Below are positions 63,531-64,000 of a stretch of 64,000 nucleotides of DNA, one piece after another. The notes under the pieces are model-generated. The model searched no databases. It saw only the letters and a list, made by a program, of their open reading frames with translations, and had not been told where the DNA came from. The position numbers and the translations under genes were made by a program. Origin of the DNA: Aquila chrysaetos chrysaetos (Eukaryota > Chordata > Aves > Accipitriformes > Accipitridae); assembly GCF_900496995.4 (NCBI RefSeq), contig NC_044029.1, positions 3,410,001 through 3,474,000 of the forward strand, read 5' to 3'. Within the stretch, counting starts at the first letter, position 1; each line of letters starts with the position of its first letter.

Positions 63531-64000
63531 CTTTGAAAAGAGATTTTTATTACCTCATCATTTGCCACTAAAAAGTAAAGTTTCTACAGCTACTCAATAA
63601 ATTTTGAAAATATAGTAAAATACGTAAATCGATTCAATATCAAATAAATGCATTTCCAACAGTTATACCGATTGTCCTTAACTATTACTAGGTTATGCTA
63701 TTTGTATTGCAATTTTGCACTGGAGATCTGATAATGAAACGAGCTCTGTCTAGACATTATAAAGTAGCACAAAACGGAAGGTGCAGTTTTGAGGTTTAGG
63801 TACTTAAGTTTAGATGTGTAAGCATCAGTATGTTCACTAGATGTCTAAACACCCTCTAGAATAAATGCATATTTATTCAATATGGTCAAAAGAAGCTCTA
63901 AGAGCTGTTAAGACCCTAATTTAGACAGCTACTGGCTGATCAGCCGAGTCGCTGCCTACGCTCCATCACTGGTAATTACAGCTGAGATATACATGCATAT
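63531..64000 (-). other. CFAP54: CFAP54 intron running out of the window
   Basis: Sequence upstream of the CTTTTCAAAG acceptor. No further exon was seen before the window edge; the next upstream exon must end in phase 1 to join the exon at 63,530. Confidence 0.65.

Noticed and set aside
1..64000. CRISPR arrays, operons, bacterial or phage genes, tRNA or rRNA genes
   Set aside because: None seen. Intron structure, CpG islands, LINE/LTR repeats and two animal genes show this is vertebrate nuclear DNA.

Overview
This is 64 kb of vertebrate nuclear DNA, almost certainly from a bird. It carries a CR1 3' end of avian type, an older CR1-like LINE remnant and a solo LTR of a kind common in bird genomes. 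Genes are split by 0.1-7 kb introns, and CpG islands stand out against an AT-rich background. Species cannot be determined. Two protein-coding genes are well supported, both on the minus strand and in the same order as in human (CFAP54 upstream, NEDD1 downstream).

Layout from right to left, which is the direction of transcription. At 63,530-53,435 lie the last six coding exons of CFAP54 (295 codons; the 5' part is outside the window). At 53.4-46.4 kb is a 7 kb spacer with no recognised gene. At 46.3-45.4 kb is a CpG island that holds the NEDD1 promoter and a predicted 5'UTR exon. At 44,520-20,864 are 14 NEDD1 coding exons that join in frame to a 665-aa protein (human about 660). A 2.2-kb 3'UTR follows, ending near 18.6 kb at an AATAAA with a GU-rich downstream element. 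NEDD1 intron 2 has the hallmarks of a minor-spliceosome (U12) intron.

Beyond NEDD1, a 970-bp solo LTR with an intact 5-bp target duplication (AAAGC) sits at 17,170-18,139 in the opposite orientation. At about 11-12 kb is a second strong CpG island with no recognised gene. It has good splice donors facing both ways, so it may be a bidirectional promoter for unannotated, probably non-coding, transcripts. The rest of 1-17 kb shows no gene I can support.

NEDD1 recruits the gamma-tubulin ring complex to centrosomes and spindles; CFAP54 is a central-apparatus protein of motile cilia. Their adjacency is conserved synteny and not an operon. I found no undescribed gene system. The items most worth checking are the U12 intron, the orphan CpG island, a cryptic exon-like ORF near 5 kb, and the LTR placed just past the NEDD1 poly(A) site.
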